This document shows positions 25,974-35,934 of a stretch of 64,000 bases of DNA, in pieces. The notes beneath the pieces were generated by a model. The model saw only the letters and a program-made list of their open reading frames with translations, was not told where the DNA came from and made no database searches. Where the stretch lies: positions 310,001-374,000 of the forward strand of contig NZ_JAKREV010000004.1 of NCBI RefSeq assembly GCF_022664465.1, in the 5' to 3' direction. The translations under genes were made by a program, and so were the position numbers. The DNA comes from Sphingomonas hankookensis. GTDB lineage: Bacteria; Pseudomonadota; Alphaproteobacteria; Sphingomonadales; Sphingomonadaceae. Each line of letters opens with the position of its first letter. The first letter of the stretch is position 1.

Positions 25974-28264
25974 CGGGTGCCCGGCCGATCCTCACGGCGC
26001 TGCCCGAACGCCTTGTTCGGGGTCGCCGACATGTCGAACACCAGCCGTCCGCCCTTCGCCAGATCGGCATGCGCGATCCAGCTTTTGGTCCATGGCCGGC
26101 CGTTCCACGTCACGCTGCGGACATAGGGGCGGTCGGGGGCGTTGCCGCGCGCCTCGACTACCAGCTTGCGCCCGCCGCCGACCCGCACGGTCGCGCGGTC
26201 GAACAATGGCGAGCCCAGCACATAGGTCGCGCTGACCGGATCGACCGGGTAGAAGCCCAATGCCGAGAGCAGATACCATGCGCTCATCTGGCCGCAATCG
26301 TCGTTGCCGATGATGCCGTCGGGGCGGTCGTGATACATTTCGGTCAGCAGGCGGCGGACCATCGCCTGCGTCTTATACGGCGCGCCGCAATAGGCGTACA
26401 TATAGGCGACGTGGTGGCTGGGTTCGTTGCCATGGGCATATTGCCCGACCAGTCCCGAGATATCGGGCGGGGCGTCGGCGGGCAGTTCGGACGAGGCGCT
26501 GAACAGCCCGTCGAGCTTCGCCTCGAACGCGGCATCGCCGCCCATCGCCGCGATCAGGCCGTAGATATCGTGCTGGTTGAGGAAGGTCGCCTGCCAGCTG
26601 TTGCTTTCGGTATAGTCGCGCCACCTCTTCATATGGCCGATGCCGTTGGGGGCGAAGGGTTCGGCCCAGCGCCCATCGGCCAGCCGTGCGCGGGCAAAGC
26701 CGAGCTTGGCGTCGAACACGTTGCGCCAGTTGCCCGACCGCTTGCGCAGCCGCGCCGCGCCGGCGGCATCGCCCGCCGCATCGGCGATGAACGCGCCGGC
26801 ATAGTCGTCGTACGCGAACTCCAGCGTCTTCGACACGCTTTCGAAGATGCGGTCGGCGGGGGCATAGCCCAGCTCGTCATAGACCTGCACGCCGATGCTG
26901 TTGTCGAGATTGGGCGTCGTCCAGTCGAACGAGCGCTTCTTCACGCCCCCCCATGCCGCGGCATAGTCGGCGGACACACCCTTCGCGCGGGCCTCGGCGA
27001 GGACCGGAACGGAGTGCCAGCCGATCATCGTGCCGGTCTCCACCCCCTGCAACGGCCAGACGGGTGGGCCGAACGGGCTCTGCTGCGTCTGGCGGATCAG
27101 GTCGCGGGTGAACGCCTGGGTCAGCGTCGGGCGGATCAGTGTCTGGAGCGGATGGAAGGCGCGATAGGTGTCCCACAGCGAATAGGCGCTGTAGGCAGCA
27201 TCACCCTTCGGCACGCTATGCGTCTGTCGGTCGAGACCGATATAGCGACCGTCGACGTCGGAGAAGAGCGTCGGGCCGATCGAGGCATGGTAGAGCGCCG
27301 AGGCGGCGACGGTGCGCTGCTGTTCGGTGCCGCCTTCGAAGCGCATCAGGTCCATTTCGCGCGCCCATGCCGTGCGCGCGGCGCGGGCGTAGCGGTCGAA
27401 GTCCCAGTGCCTGGCTTCGGCGGCGAGGTTCGCCTTCGCGCCGGGCAGGTCGACCGCCGAGATGCCGGTGCGGATGACGATCGGTGCGCCGCCGGCGTCG
27501 TCGTAATGGAGCACGGCCTTCAGCCGCTTGCCGGTGACGCCCTTGTTGCCGGCGGGTGCGTCGGCATCGCCGAAGAACTCGACCCGGTCGGGCCGGCGCG
27601 ACAACTGCATCGCGAAGAAGATGCGGCGGCCCTTGGCCCAGCGGAACACGCGGCGGGTGCCGGTGATGCTGCCATCGGCTTCGAGGGTCAGCGCGGCCTC
27701 GTCGATATAGGGGCGCTGGTTGGGGCCCTCCAGCACAAGGTGCGACAGGTCGATCAGGATATGGCCGGGGCCGGCGGGAAAGCGGTGGCGGTGGATGCCG
27801 GTGCGCTCGGTCACGGTCAGTTCGGAGCGGACGCCGCTTTCGAGGGTGACGGCGTAATAGCCGGGTTCGGCAACTTCGTCCTTGAAGCGCTGGCGATAGC
27901 CCTTGTCGGGATCGTCGAGCGGGCCGCCCTCCAACAACACCGGCCCGCGCGTCGGCACGACCAGTATGTCGAGCATGTCGCCGATGCCAGTGCCCGACAG
28001 ATGCGTGTGGCTGAACCCCAGGATCGACGTGTCGTCCTTGTGGTAACCCGAACAGGTCGCCCAGCGCGCGGTGTCGGTGTCGGGCGACAGCTGGACCATC
28101 CCGAACGGCATGGTCGCGCCGGGAAAGGTATGGCCGTCGCCGCCGGTGCCGATGAACAGGTTCGGCCGGGCCGGGCGGGTCGTCGCCGCGCCGACCGGCA
28201 GCGCATCGACCAGCGCCAGCGCGGCGGTGCCGCCCAGCAGCGCGCGGCGGGAAAGGGTGGTCAT
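25970..28264 (-). CDS. GH92 alpha-mannosidase, Tat-exported
   Basis: 764 residues. N-terminal twin-arginine signal TTLSRRALLGGTAALALVDA. GH92 hallmarks: FIGTGGDGHTFPGATMPFGMVQLSPDT near the mature N-terminus, the acid-bearing YTESNSWQATF (Glu), GNEPSHHVAYMYAYCG, and the base region GIIGNDDCGQMSAWYLLSALGFYP with the Asp pair. Exo-acting, calcium-dependent alpha-mannosidases of this family trim alpha-1,2/1,3/1,6-mannose from N-glycans; the linkage is not readable. The usual YxEGN acid motif is YTESN here. ATGA overlap with the upstream GH3 gene; GTGA overlap with the downstream gene. Confidence 0.93.
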   Translation of the reverse strand: MTTLSRRALLGGTAALALVDALPVGAATTRPARPNLFIGTGGDGHTFPGATMPFGMVQLSPDTDTARWATCSGYHKDDTSILGFSHTHLSGTGIGDMLDILVVPTRGPVLLEGGPLDDPDKGYRQRFKDEVAEPGYYAVTLESGVRSELTVTERTGIHRHRFPAGPGHILIDLSHLVLEGPNQRPYIDEAALTLEADGSITGTRRVFRWAKGRRIFFAMQLSRRPDRVEFFGDADAPAGNKGVTGKRLKAVLHYDDAGGAPIVIRTGISAVDLPGAKANLAAEARHWDFDRYARAARTAWAREMDLMRFEGGTEQQRTVAASALYHASIGPTLFSDVDGRYIGLDRQTHSVPKGDAAYSAYSLWDTYRAFHPLQTLIRPTLTQAFTRDLIRQTQQSPFGPPVWPLQGVETGTMIGWHSVPVLAEARAKGVSADYAAAWGGVKKRSFDWTTPNLDNSIGVQVYDELGYAPADRIFESVSKTLEFAYDDYAGAFIADAAGDAAGAARLRKRSGNWRNVFDAKLGFARARLADGRWAEPFAPNGIGHMKRWRDYTESNSWQATFLNQHDIYGLIAAMGGDAAFEAKLDGLFSASSELPADAPPDISGLVGQYAHGNEPSHHVAYMYAYCGAPYKTQAMVRRLLTEMYHDRPDGIIGNDDCGQMSAWYLLSALGFYPVDPVSATYVLGSPLFDRATVRVGGGRKLVVEARGNAPDRPYVRSVTWNGRPWTKSWIAHADLAKGGRLVFDMSATPNKAFGQRREDRPGTR

Positions 28265-30843
28265 TTCGGCAACTCCTGCGTGCCCGTAACGGTGAAGGCG
28301 ATTTCCTGTCCGGGCGAGGTGCCCGGCTGGCCGCCGCCGACGAACAGGCGATAGGCGCCGGGGCGGACCGCGCGGGTGCCGTCGAGTGCCACGGTGCTGA
28401 GCATCCGCGGGTCGAGGGTGAAGGTCACCGTCTTCGCCTGTCCGGGCTTGAGCGCGACGCGCTGGAACCCGGTGAGGCTGTGGCGCAGCACCGGATCGTT
28501 CCACGCGCCGATCTTGTTGAGCGCGGGCGGCGCGATCAGATAGGCCTGCGCGACCTCTTCGCCGGCGCGTTTGCCGGTGTTGGTGACGCGGGCGGTGACG
28601 GTGAGCGGCTGGCCGGCGGTCAGCGTCGTTGGCGCCTTGGCGTCGCTATAGGCGTAGCTGGTGTAGCTCAGGCCATGGCCGAAGCCCCACAGCGGGGTGC
28701 CGTCGAAATAGCGGTAGGTGCGGCCCTTCATGTTGTAGTCGACGAAGGCGGGGAGGTCGCTGGTCCTGGCGTAGAAGGTGACCGGCAGGCGGCCCGAGGG
28801 GTTGGTCGTGCCGTCGAGGACGTCGGCGATGGCGGTGCCGCCGACTTCGCCCGGATACCAGCCGGCGACGATCGCGTCGGCGTGGGTCTTGGCCCATTCC
28901 ATCGCCACCGCGCTGCCCGACAGCAGGACGACGACCAGCGGCTTGCCCGATGCCTTGACCGCTTCGAGCAACTGCTGCTGCGCTTGCGGCAGGGCGATGT
29001 CGGTGCGGTCGCCACCCGAGAAGCCGGCGACTTCGAGGCGGAGTGCCTCGCCCTCGACGGCGGGGGAGAGGCCGACGAACGCTACCACGGCGTCGGCATT
29101 CTGGGCGGAGGCGACGGCCTGTGCGCGCTGCGGATCGGCGGGGGCGATCCATGTCAGGCGGATGCTGTCGTCGGTGCTGGCATGGGTCAGGTCGAGGCGG
29201 AAGGGCTTGGGGGCCGTGTCGGCGAAGTTGAACACCGCCTCCATCCGTTCGGACTTGCTGTCATTGGCCGCGCCCTCGACGGCGGCGGTGCCTGTAGCGG
29301 TCAGCACGTCCTTGCCATCGACCCACAGCTTCACGCTGTCGCGGCCCGAACATTTGTCCCAGCAGCGGTTGATGTCGATGCGCAGTGTGTAGCGGCCCGG
29401 CCCCGGCGGGGTCAGCGTGCCGCTCCAGCGCACGCCGTAGCGGTCTACGGGGAGCTTGGGCGTCGGGCTGGTGCGGGCCCAGTTGAAATCGATCGTACGA
29501 TCGGTGCGGGTGAGGACCGGGGTGCCGGACATCGCCGGATCGGCGAAGAACTCGGCCTTCAGTCCCGGTCCGAAGGCGGTCTGCGGCACGACCAGCGGCA
29601 CGCCGTCGGCCAGCGTCGATCCTTGCGCATAGGTTACCGCGAAGCGATCGGTCAGGCCGTTGAGCGGGGTCACCGGATCGGCGGAGGTGCCGTTGTAATT
29701 GGCCTCCAGTACGTCGAGGCTGTCGGCATTGGGGCCGACGACTGCGATCTTCGCACCACGCTTCAGCGGCAGGACGCCGTTGTTCTGGAGCAGCACCAGC
29801 GACTTGCGCGCCGCCTCCAGCGCCAGCGCGCGGTGCGCGGAGGTGTGGAGCGCGCTGGCGGGGATCGAGTCCCAGCGGCTTTTGGTGCCGAAGGCGTCGC
29901 CCAGCCGCTTGCGTACCTCGAAGGTACGCTCCAGCGCGCGGTCGACCACCGCCGGCGTCGTCAGCCCGCGTTCGAGCGCGCGGGGGAGCGCGGCGTAGGC
30001 GCTGCCGCAATTCAGGTCCATGCCGGCGTTGATCGCGGCGGCGGAGCCGGCGGCGTTGTCGAGCGCATAGCGCTGGTAATGCGCGATGTTCCCGATCGCG
30101 TCGCAGTCGGACACGACGAGGCCGTTCCAGCCCCAGTCGCGCCGCAGCCGTTCGTTGAACAGCCACCCTGCGGCGCAGACCGGCACGCCGTGGATGCCGT
30201 TATAGGCGCACATCACCGACTGCGCTTTTCCTTCGGTCAGCGCGCGGCGGAAGGCGGGGAGGTAGGTCGCCTCCATGTCATAGGGCGCGGTCTGGACGCT
30301 GAACGCGTCGCGGCCCGCCTCCGGCCCGCTATGCGCGACCAGATGCTTCGGCGTGGCGATGACGCGCGGTTGCAGCGGGTCGGGCCCTTGCAGCCCGCGG
30401 ACATAGCCGACCGCCATCGCGCCGGTCAGCACCGGGTCCTCGCCATAGGTTTCCATGCCGCGACCCCAGCGCGGATCGCGGAAGATGTTGATGTTGGGCG
30501 ACCAGATCGTCAGCCCCTCGTACCGCCGCCGGTTCCTGCCCGGCAGTGCGTTGTATTTGGCGCGCGCCTCGGTCGACACGACGGTGCCGATCCGCTCCAT
30601 CAGCGGCGCGTCCCATGTCGCCGCCAGCCCGATCGCCTGCGGGAACACGGTGGCGACGCCATTGCGCGCCAGGCCGTGCAGCGCCTCGTTCCAATAGTCA
30701 TAGGCTGGCAGCACATCGCCCTGCGCGGGGGCGGTGCTCTGCAACTGCGCTGCCTTTTCCGCCGGAGTCATTGCGGCGATGGTCGCGGCGATCTGCGGGT
30801 CGGGTTCGGCCGTACCGGCGAGGAGCGCAAGGAGGAGACTCAC
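28261..30843 (-). CDS. GH3 beta-glycosidase with PA14 and fibronectin-III domains
   Basis: 860 residues, GTG start overlapping the GH2 stop (GTGA). A very short hydrophobic start (SLLLALLAG) may be a minimal signal. The GH3 barrel spans about 15-330, with WSPNINIFRDPRWGRGMETYGEDP, KHLVAHSGPE and the nucleophile Asp in LVVSDCDAIG. A PA14 domain (about 420-560, GLKAEFFADPAMSG..GRYTLRIDINRCWDK) is inserted before the second GH3 domain, and an FnIII-like domain closes the protein. Domain order matches beta-xylosidase/beta-glucosidase members. Given the company, core beta-1,2-xylose of plant N-glycans is an attractive substrate, but that is inference. Confidence 0.92.
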   Translation of the reverse strand: MSLLLALLAGTAEPDPQIAATIAAMTPAEKAAQLQSTAPAQGDVLPAYDYWNEALHGLARNGVATVFPQAIGLAATWDAPLMERIGTVVSTEARAKYNALPGRNRRRYEGLTIWSPNINIFRDPRWGRGMETYGEDPVLTGAMAVGYVRGLQGPDPLQPRVIATPKHLVAHSGPEAGRDAFSVQTAPYDMEATYLPAFRRALTEGKAQSVMCAYNGIHGVPVCAAGWLFNERLRRDWGWNGLVVSDCDAIGNIAHYQRYALDNAAGSAAAINAGMDLNCGSAYAALPRALERGLTTPAVVDRALERTFEVRKRLGDAFGTKSRWDSIPASALHTSAHRALALEAARKSLVLLQNNGVLPLKRGAKIAVVGPNADSLDVLEANYNGTSADPVTPLNGLTDRFAVTYAQGSTLADGVPLVVPQTAFGPGLKAEFFADPAMSGTPVLTRTDRTIDFNWARTSPTPKLPVDRYGVRWSGTLTPPGPGRYTLRIDINRCWDKCSGRDSVKLWVDGKDVLTATGTAAVEGAANDSKSERMEAVFNFADTAPKPFRLDLTHASTDDSIRLTWIAPADPQRAQAVASAQNADAVVAFVGLSPAVEGEALRLEVAGFSGGDRTDIALPQAQQQLLEAVKASGKPLVVVLLSGSAVAMEWAKTHADAIVAGWYPGEVGGTAIADVLDGTTNPSGRLPVTFYARTSDLPAFVDYNMKGRTYRYFDGTPLWGFGHGLSYTSYAYSDAKAPTTLTAGQPLTVTARVTNTGKRAGEEVAQAYLIAPPALNKIGAWNDPVLRHSLTGFQRVALKPGQAKTVTFTLDPRMLSTVALDGTRAVRPGAYRLFVGGGQPGTSPGQEIAFTVTGTQELPK

Positions 30844-33452
30844 TTGGCGGCCCCCAGCGTTTGCAGGCGCAGCGCTTTCTTGAGGGTCCCGGTCGATGCA
30901 TTGCCGGTGATCGTCACCGTCACGCTTTCGCCGGGCAGCAGGTCGAGGAAATTGTCCGACGCCTGCACGTCGAGCGTGCCGAAGCCGATCCACAGCGCGC
31001 GGGCGAGGCGTTTGGCGGTGACGGTCAGCGCGGGCTTGCCGTCGAGCGTCGACCAGCTGGTCGTTAGGCCCGGATCGGGCAGCGCCATCGCCTTTTCGGG
31101 CACGCCGGTTACCAGTGCGCGCGACGCGACCGCGCCGTCGACCAGCAGTTCGACCACGCCGACGCTGCGCTTCGGATCGGCGCCCTTGAACAGGTCGGCA
31201 TCGGTGATCGTCGCGACCTTCGTCGCCGACAGCGCGGGCAACTGGATCGCGGCTTCGTGACTCATGGTGGTGCGGCCGTCGACGTCGATCGTCCGCACCC
31301 GCCAGCGCGCGGTGACCGGCACGGTGCGGTCGGAGATCAGCGACACGTCGGTCGTGCCGTTCTCGCGACGCCCGGCCGACACCGCCAGCGGCGCGAAGAA
31401 GCGGCGTGCGGCGAAGTGCAGCGCCTTCCACCGGCCATAATAGTCGATGCTCGACCACGACGCGCCGGGCCACACGTCGTTCAGCTGCCAGTAGAGCGTG
31501 CCGCTGGTCACCGGGCGGCAGGCGCGGTGGTGGAGCGCGCCGAGCTGGATCCCGTCGGCCTGCATCACTTGGCTGAGATAGACGAAGTCGGCGAAGTCGC
31601 GTGGGGTCCGGTAGCGCATCCGGATATAGTCAAGCAGCCGCTGCTGCCCCGCGCCCTTCAGGAACTTCTGGTGTGCGGTCATGACCGGCGAGTCGACTGC
31701 CAGATCCCTGGCATCGGCGAACTTGGCGATGGTCGCCATGTCGGGCATCGCCTGCAGCCCATATTCGGACATGAAGCGCGGGCAGCTGTCGAGATAGGCG
31801 GTGGCTGGCTTCTTGCCGCCCCACACGTCCCAATAATGGCGATCGCCATTGGCGTCCTGATCGGGCTTGCCCTCGTAATTGGCGCTGGGCGAGCCGGGCC
31901 AGTACGGCACGTCGGCGTCGCGGCGTTCGGCGGCGTCGCGCAGCACGCGGTCGAACAGGATCGCCATGCCGACGCCGATCCGCTCCTGTTCGTCGGCACC
32001 GACGCGCTTTTTGTACGCGGTACGGTCGCTCCAGCCTTCCCAGCCCGACAGCACTTCGTTGTTGCCCGACCACAGCACGATCGAGGGATGCGCCTGCACC
32101 CGGTCGACCTGTTCCTCCGCCTCGATCTTCACCGTCTCGCGGTATTCAGGGTCATAGGGGGTGATCGCGCCACCGAACATGAAGTCGGACCAGATCATCA
32201 GCCCCAGCCGGTCGGCGGTGTCGAAGAAGCTGTCGGGCAGATACATGCCGCCGCCCCAGATGCGCAGCATGTTCATGTTCGCCGCCTGCGCGTCGGACAG
32301 GATTTTCGCCATGTACGTGTGGGTGACTCGGGGCCCGAAACTGTCGAACGGGATCAGGTTCGCGCCCTTGGCGAACACGGGGATGCCGTTGATGCGGAAC
32401 AGCATGCCGCGGCCGATCGCGTCCTTTTCACGGACCAGTTCGACGGTGCGGATGCCGGTCGAGCGCTGCTGCCGGTCGACGACTTCCCCGTCCAGCCGCG
32501 CTTCGGTGGCGACGGTGTAGAGCGGCTGCGCGCCATAGCCCGCCGGATACCACAGCTTCGGATTGGCGATGGCTACGGACACGCTCACCCGGTTTTCGCC
32601 TGCCGTCACCGCGACGCTGCGGCTGGCGCGGACGGCGGTGCCGTCGGGACCGGTGACGATCGCGTCGACCTGTACCGTCGCCGGGCGATCGGCGACGATG
32701 GTGACGTCGGCCGACAGCCGCGCCTCGGCGGGCGTCACCGCCTCCTGCTGCACGCGCAGGATATCGATGCGGGCATCGTCCCATGCGTCGATGCGGACCG
32801 GACCGTTGGGACCGACGTTCAGGATGCGGGGACCCCAGTCCCAGCCATAATGATATTTCGGCTTGCGGATATAGGGCGAGGTCTGGCGCGCCTCGGGCTC
32901 GTCGCCCGCGGTCGAATCATATTCGCCGGGCAGGGGGTTTTCGAGCTTGGCGACCATCGGCTTCAGCACGCCGAGCGGCGATTTGAACGCGATGCGGATG
33001 TCGTTGGCGCCGGCCTTCAACAATGGTTTCGCGTCGGCGCGCCAGCGGCGATGGGCATTGTCGGCGGCGAGCAGCTTCGTACCGTTCACGAACACCTCGG
33101 CAAAGGTGTCGAGCCCGTCGAATACGAGGTCGACATGGCCGCGCGCCAGCAGCGCCGGGGTGGCGTTGAGCGTGCCCTTATACTCCCAGTCGCTGCGCCC
33201 GACCCACTGGATCGTCGCTTCGTTCAGCCGGACGAACGGGTCGGGCGTGATCTTTGCCGCGATCAGGTCGGTCTGGACGGTGCCCGGCACTTTCGCCGGC
33301 AGCCAGCGGGCGGCCTTCGGATGGTCCTTTGCCGCCGCGTCACCGGGGGCGAGGCGGACCTGCCACCCCTTGTCGAGCGTCACGGTCTCGCGCGGGGCGG
33401 CCCACAGCGCGGCGGGGGCGGCGGCGAGCAGCAGGAACAGGGCAGGCTTCAC
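30840..33452 (-). CDS. GH2 beta-mannosidase
   Basis: 870 residues with Sec signal MKPALFLLLAAAPAALWA. GH2 layout: jelly-roll domain (DGLDTFAEVFVNGTKLLAADNAHR), an Ig-like domain, and a TIM barrel. KYHYGWDWGPRILNVG and MNMLRIWGGGMYLPDSFFDTADRLG are typical of beta-mannosidases. The acid/base Glu is in VLWSGNNEVLSG, the nucleophile Glu in CPRFMSEYGLQAMP. It removes the single beta-1,4-mannose from the N-glycan core (Man-GlcNAc2) or mannan oligosaccharides. GTG start overlapping the GH20 stop (GTGA). Confidence 0.94.
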   Translation of the reverse strand: MKPALFLLLAAAPAALWAAPRETVTLDKGWQVRLAPGDAAAKDHPKAARWLPAKVPGTVQTDLIAAKITPDPFVRLNEATIQWVGRSDWEYKGTLNATPALLARGHVDLVFDGLDTFAEVFVNGTKLLAADNAHRRWRADAKPLLKAGANDIRIAFKSPLGVLKPMVAKLENPLPGEYDSTAGDEPEARQTSPYIRKPKYHYGWDWGPRILNVGPNGPVRIDAWDDARIDILRVQQEAVTPAEARLSADVTIVADRPATVQVDAIVTGPDGTAVRASRSVAVTAGENRVSVSVAIANPKLWYPAGYGAQPLYTVATEARLDGEVVDRQQRSTGIRTVELVREKDAIGRGMLFRINGIPVFAKGANLIPFDSFGPRVTHTYMAKILSDAQAANMNMLRIWGGGMYLPDSFFDTADRLGLMIWSDFMFGGAITPYDPEYRETVKIEAEEQVDRVQAHPSIVLWSGNNEVLSGWEGWSDRTAYKKRVGADEQERIGVGMAILFDRVLRDAAERRDADVPYWPGSPSANYEGKPDQDANGDRHYWDVWGGKKPATAYLDSCPRFMSEYGLQAMPDMATIAKFADARDLAVDSPVMTAHQKFLKGAGQQRLLDYIRMRYRTPRDFADFVYLSQVMQADGIQLGALHHRACRPVTSGTLYWQLNDVWPGASWSSIDYYGRWKALHFAARRFFAPLAVSAGRRENGTTDVSLISDRTVPVTARWRVRTIDVDGRTTMSHEAAIQLPALSATKVATITDADLFKGADPKRSVGVVELLVDGAVASRALVTGVPEKAMALPDPGLTTSWSTLDGKPALTVTAKRLARALWIGFGTLDVQASDNFLDLLPGESVTVTITGNASTGTLKKALRLQTLGAAK

Positions 33453-35737
33453 TTCGCGTCTTCCAGTTGCAGCGTATCGACCGTGTAATAGGGGTCGGAG
33501 AGCGGGGAGGTGAATTGCAGGCAGACGTCGCTGTCGCCGTCCTGCTTGGCGAAGGTGCCGGTGAAGGTGAACCGGTTGGGCGCGGTGTTCGGGTCGGGCA
33601 GCGGGAAGGTCGCGGCGATCGTGCCGGTGCAGCCGCCGGTGCGCATCACCAGCTCGCCGTGCTGGGTCACCGCGAAATGCCCGCGCAGCGCCTTGAAATC
33701 ATGCGCCAGGCCGTAATGGCGCGGCAGGCGGGCGACCGTCACCTTGAACGCCTGCGCCACGTCCAGCGGCATCTTCGGCGCCATGGTACAGGTGTCGAAG
33801 GTGTTGACGTTGTACGCCGGCGCATCGCCGACCTGCCCCGACACCAACGGCACGCGCAGGCCGAGCGCCCCCTTGGGACACGCCACGACATCGGCCCAGC
33901 CGGTGGCGCGCAGCAGCGCCGGTCGCGTCGCGTCGAACGCGCGCGGGGCGGCAAGCGCATGGCCGTCCTTCGCAAAGGCGGTGGCGGTCACGACCTGTCC
34001 CGGCTTCAGCGCGATCGGCGCGGCATAGGTGCGCGAACGGGCGGTCGGCGCGCTGCCGTCGGTGGTGTAGCGGATCGTACCCGCGCCGGTCTGCGTCGTC
34101 AGCGTGAGTTTTGGCGATTTGCCGCGCAACACGTCGCCTTTCGCCCCGTCCAGCGTATAGGTGACGGCGAAGGCGCTGTCCGCCGCCGCGATCCCCTGTC
34201 GTGCATAGCGCAGCATCTGCGGCTGGAGGCGTTCGACGAACCCTTTCCAGTCGCGCTTCTCGCGCGGGCTCCACGTAAATTCGGCGATCGCCGACAGGCG
34301 CGGGAAGGTGGCGTGTTCCTTCTGCTTGGCCGTCGCCAGATATTCCGACCAGCCATTGCCCTGCGCGCCCAGCACATGCGCCGCAGCCTCCGCCGTCACG
34401 CCGGGGCGGACGGGTTCATAGCCATAGACCATTTCCAGCGTCTGGAAGGTGATGCGCCCCGGCGGTTCGTCGGGCGCCGACGATTGCAGGCTGTCCAGAT
34501 ACAGGTTGGGTGCGGGCGACATGACGACGTCATGCCCCTTGTTCGCCGCCTCGACCGCGCCGGCCTCGCCGCGCCACGACATGACGGTCGCGCTGGTCGG
34601 GACGTCGCCCTCGAGTATCTCGTCCCAGCCGATCAGGCGGCGGTTCTTGGACGCGAGATATTTGCCGAGTTCGGAGATCATCCAGCCCTGCATCTGGTTC
34701 TCGGTCTTGAGGCCCAGCGCCTTCATCTGCGCCTGTACCTCCGGCGAGCGCTGCCACTGGTCCTTGACCGCCTCGTCGCCACCGACGTGGATGAACCGTG
34801 AGGGGAAGATGTCGATCAACTCGTCGAGGACGTTCTTGATGAAGGTCATGCTGCGTGGGCTAGGGGAGAAGAGCCACGGATTGACCCCCCAGTCATGGCC
34901 GACCGGCGGACGGTCGCCCAGCACGCCGACTTCCTCCGGATAGGCCGCGACCGCTGCCTGCGCATGACCGGGCATGTCGATTTCGGGCACGATGGTGATG
35001 CCGCGCGTGGCGGCATAGGCGACCAGTTTGCGCAGTTCGTCCTGCGTGTAGAATCCGCCGACCTTCGGTCCCGGACCGCCGCCGGCCACCGCAGGCACGC
35101 GGAAACCGCCGATCTCGGTCAGCTTCGGATAGCGCTTGATCTCGACGCGCCATCCCTGATCGTCGGTGAGGTGCAGGTGCAGCGTGTTGAGCTTCTGCGC
35201 GGCCATCGTGTCGATCACCGGATAGAGCGTGTCGATCGGCTGGAACGAGCGGGTGACGTCGACCATCAGCCCGCGCCAGCGGAAGCGCGGCGCGTCGTCG
35301 ATCGTCGTCGCGGCGACGCGTACCGGGCGGCCGAACTTCGTGTCGGGGCTGAGCAATTGTGCCAGCGTCATCGCACCCCATACCAGCCCGCGGTCGCCGC
35401 TGGCGGTGATGGTGATGCCCTTGGGCGTGACGGTCAGGCGATAGGCCTCGTCCCCGGTGACCGCGGCATCGCGTACGAAGGCGATCGGGCCCTGCGCGCC
35501 GGTCGCCAGCGTCAGTCCGCGATCGGTCTTCACCCGGTCGGTCAGCAGCCGGGCGGCGGTCGCGGCGCCGGGGTCGCCCGCCGGAACGACGATGGCCGCG
35601 CCGTTCGCGATGGTGATCGAACCGCTGGCCGGTGTCATCTGCGCGGGCAGGGGGAGGAGGGGCGCGGTCTGTGCGGCGGCCGGTGCGACGATGGCCGTCG
35701 CGGCAGCCAGTGCTGCCCAGGTCAGACGATGCTTCAC
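33449..35737 (-). CDS. GH20 beta-N-acetylhexosaminidase
   Basis: 762 residues, Sec signal MKHRLTWAALAAATAIVAPAAAQ. GH20b N-domain, then the catalytic barrel: FRWRGLMVDVTRSFQPIDTL, LHLHLTDDQGWRVEIKRYP, EIDMPGHAQAAVAAYPE, and the catalytic pair in RFIHVGGDEAV (Asp-Glu; substrate-assisted mechanism). A chitobiase-type C-terminal sandwich (IRYTTDGSAPTARSRTY) and a further domain with three cysteines follow. It releases terminal GlcNAc (or GalNAc). First gene of the six-gene operon; GTG start with GGGGAG 6 bp upstream. Downstream of a terminator that closes the TonB receptor gene. Confidence 0.95.
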   Translation of the reverse strand: MKHRLTWAALAAATAIVAPAAAQTAPLLPLPAQMTPASGSITIANGAAIVVPAGDPGAATAARLLTDRVKTDRGLTLATGAQGPIAFVRDAAVTGDEAYRLTVTPKGITITASGDRGLVWGAMTLAQLLSPDTKFGRPVRVAATTIDDAPRFRWRGLMVDVTRSFQPIDTLYPVIDTMAAQKLNTLHLHLTDDQGWRVEIKRYPKLTEIGGFRVPAVAGGGPGPKVGGFYTQDELRKLVAYAATRGITIVPEIDMPGHAQAAVAAYPEEVGVLGDRPPVGHDWGVNPWLFSPSPRSMTFIKNVLDELIDIFPSRFIHVGGDEAVKDQWQRSPEVQAQMKALGLKTENQMQGWMISELGKYLASKNRRLIGWDEILEGDVPTSATVMSWRGEAGAVEAANKGHDVVMSPAPNLYLDSLQSSAPDEPPGRITFQTLEMVYGYEPVRPGVTAEAAAHVLGAQGNGWSEYLATAKQKEHATFPRLSAIAEFTWSPREKRDWKGFVERLQPQMLRYARQGIAAADSAFAVTYTLDGAKGDVLRGKSPKLTLTTQTGAGTIRYTTDGSAPTARSRTYAAPIALKPGQVVTATAFAKDGHALAAPRAFDATRPALLRATGWADVVACPKGALGLRVPLVSGQVGDAPAYNVNTFDTCTMAPKMPLDVAQAFKVTVARLPRHYGLAHDFKALRGHFAVTQHGELVMRTGGCTGTIAATFPLPDPNTAPNRFTFTGTFAKQDGDSDVCLQFTSPLSDPYYTVDTLQLEDAK

Positions 35738-35803
35738 GCGATACTCCCCACAGTGCGACCGGCCGATCCGACCGTGTCGTATACTTTTCCGTCAGCCGGA
35801 ACG
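35738..35803 (-). promoter_or_regulatory. probable leader/promoter segment of the glycosidase operon
   Basis: 66 bp between the GH20 start and the terminator of the receptor gene. The Shine-Dalgarno GGGGAG lies 6 bp before the GTG. Read leftward it contains GAAAAGTATACGACA, where TATACG could be a -10 box, but no convincing -35 is placed. Transcription may start here or read through the terminator. Confidence 0.3.
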
Positions 35804-35836
35804 AAAAACGGCCCCGGCACTGCCGGGGCCGGAAAA
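35804..35836 (-). terminator. terminator after TonB receptor 1
   Basis: GGCCCCGGC and GCCGGGGCC with a 3-nt loop (ACT). On the minus strand the stem is followed by GTTTTTCG. It separates the receptor from the glycosidase operon transcribed in the same direction. Confidence 0.8.
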
Positions 35837-35934
35837 CCCATGCGCGTGGATGCGATGCGCACGGCGCAGGGGAAGCGCAGGGACATGGCGGCCACCCGAT
35901 CGGATGGCGCCCACCAAGGCCTCCCCTGCCGGCA

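Noticed and set aside
28480..31260. 926-codon open frame antisense to the GH3/GH2 genes
   Set aside because: Spans two certain genes on the other strand and has no motif; shadow.
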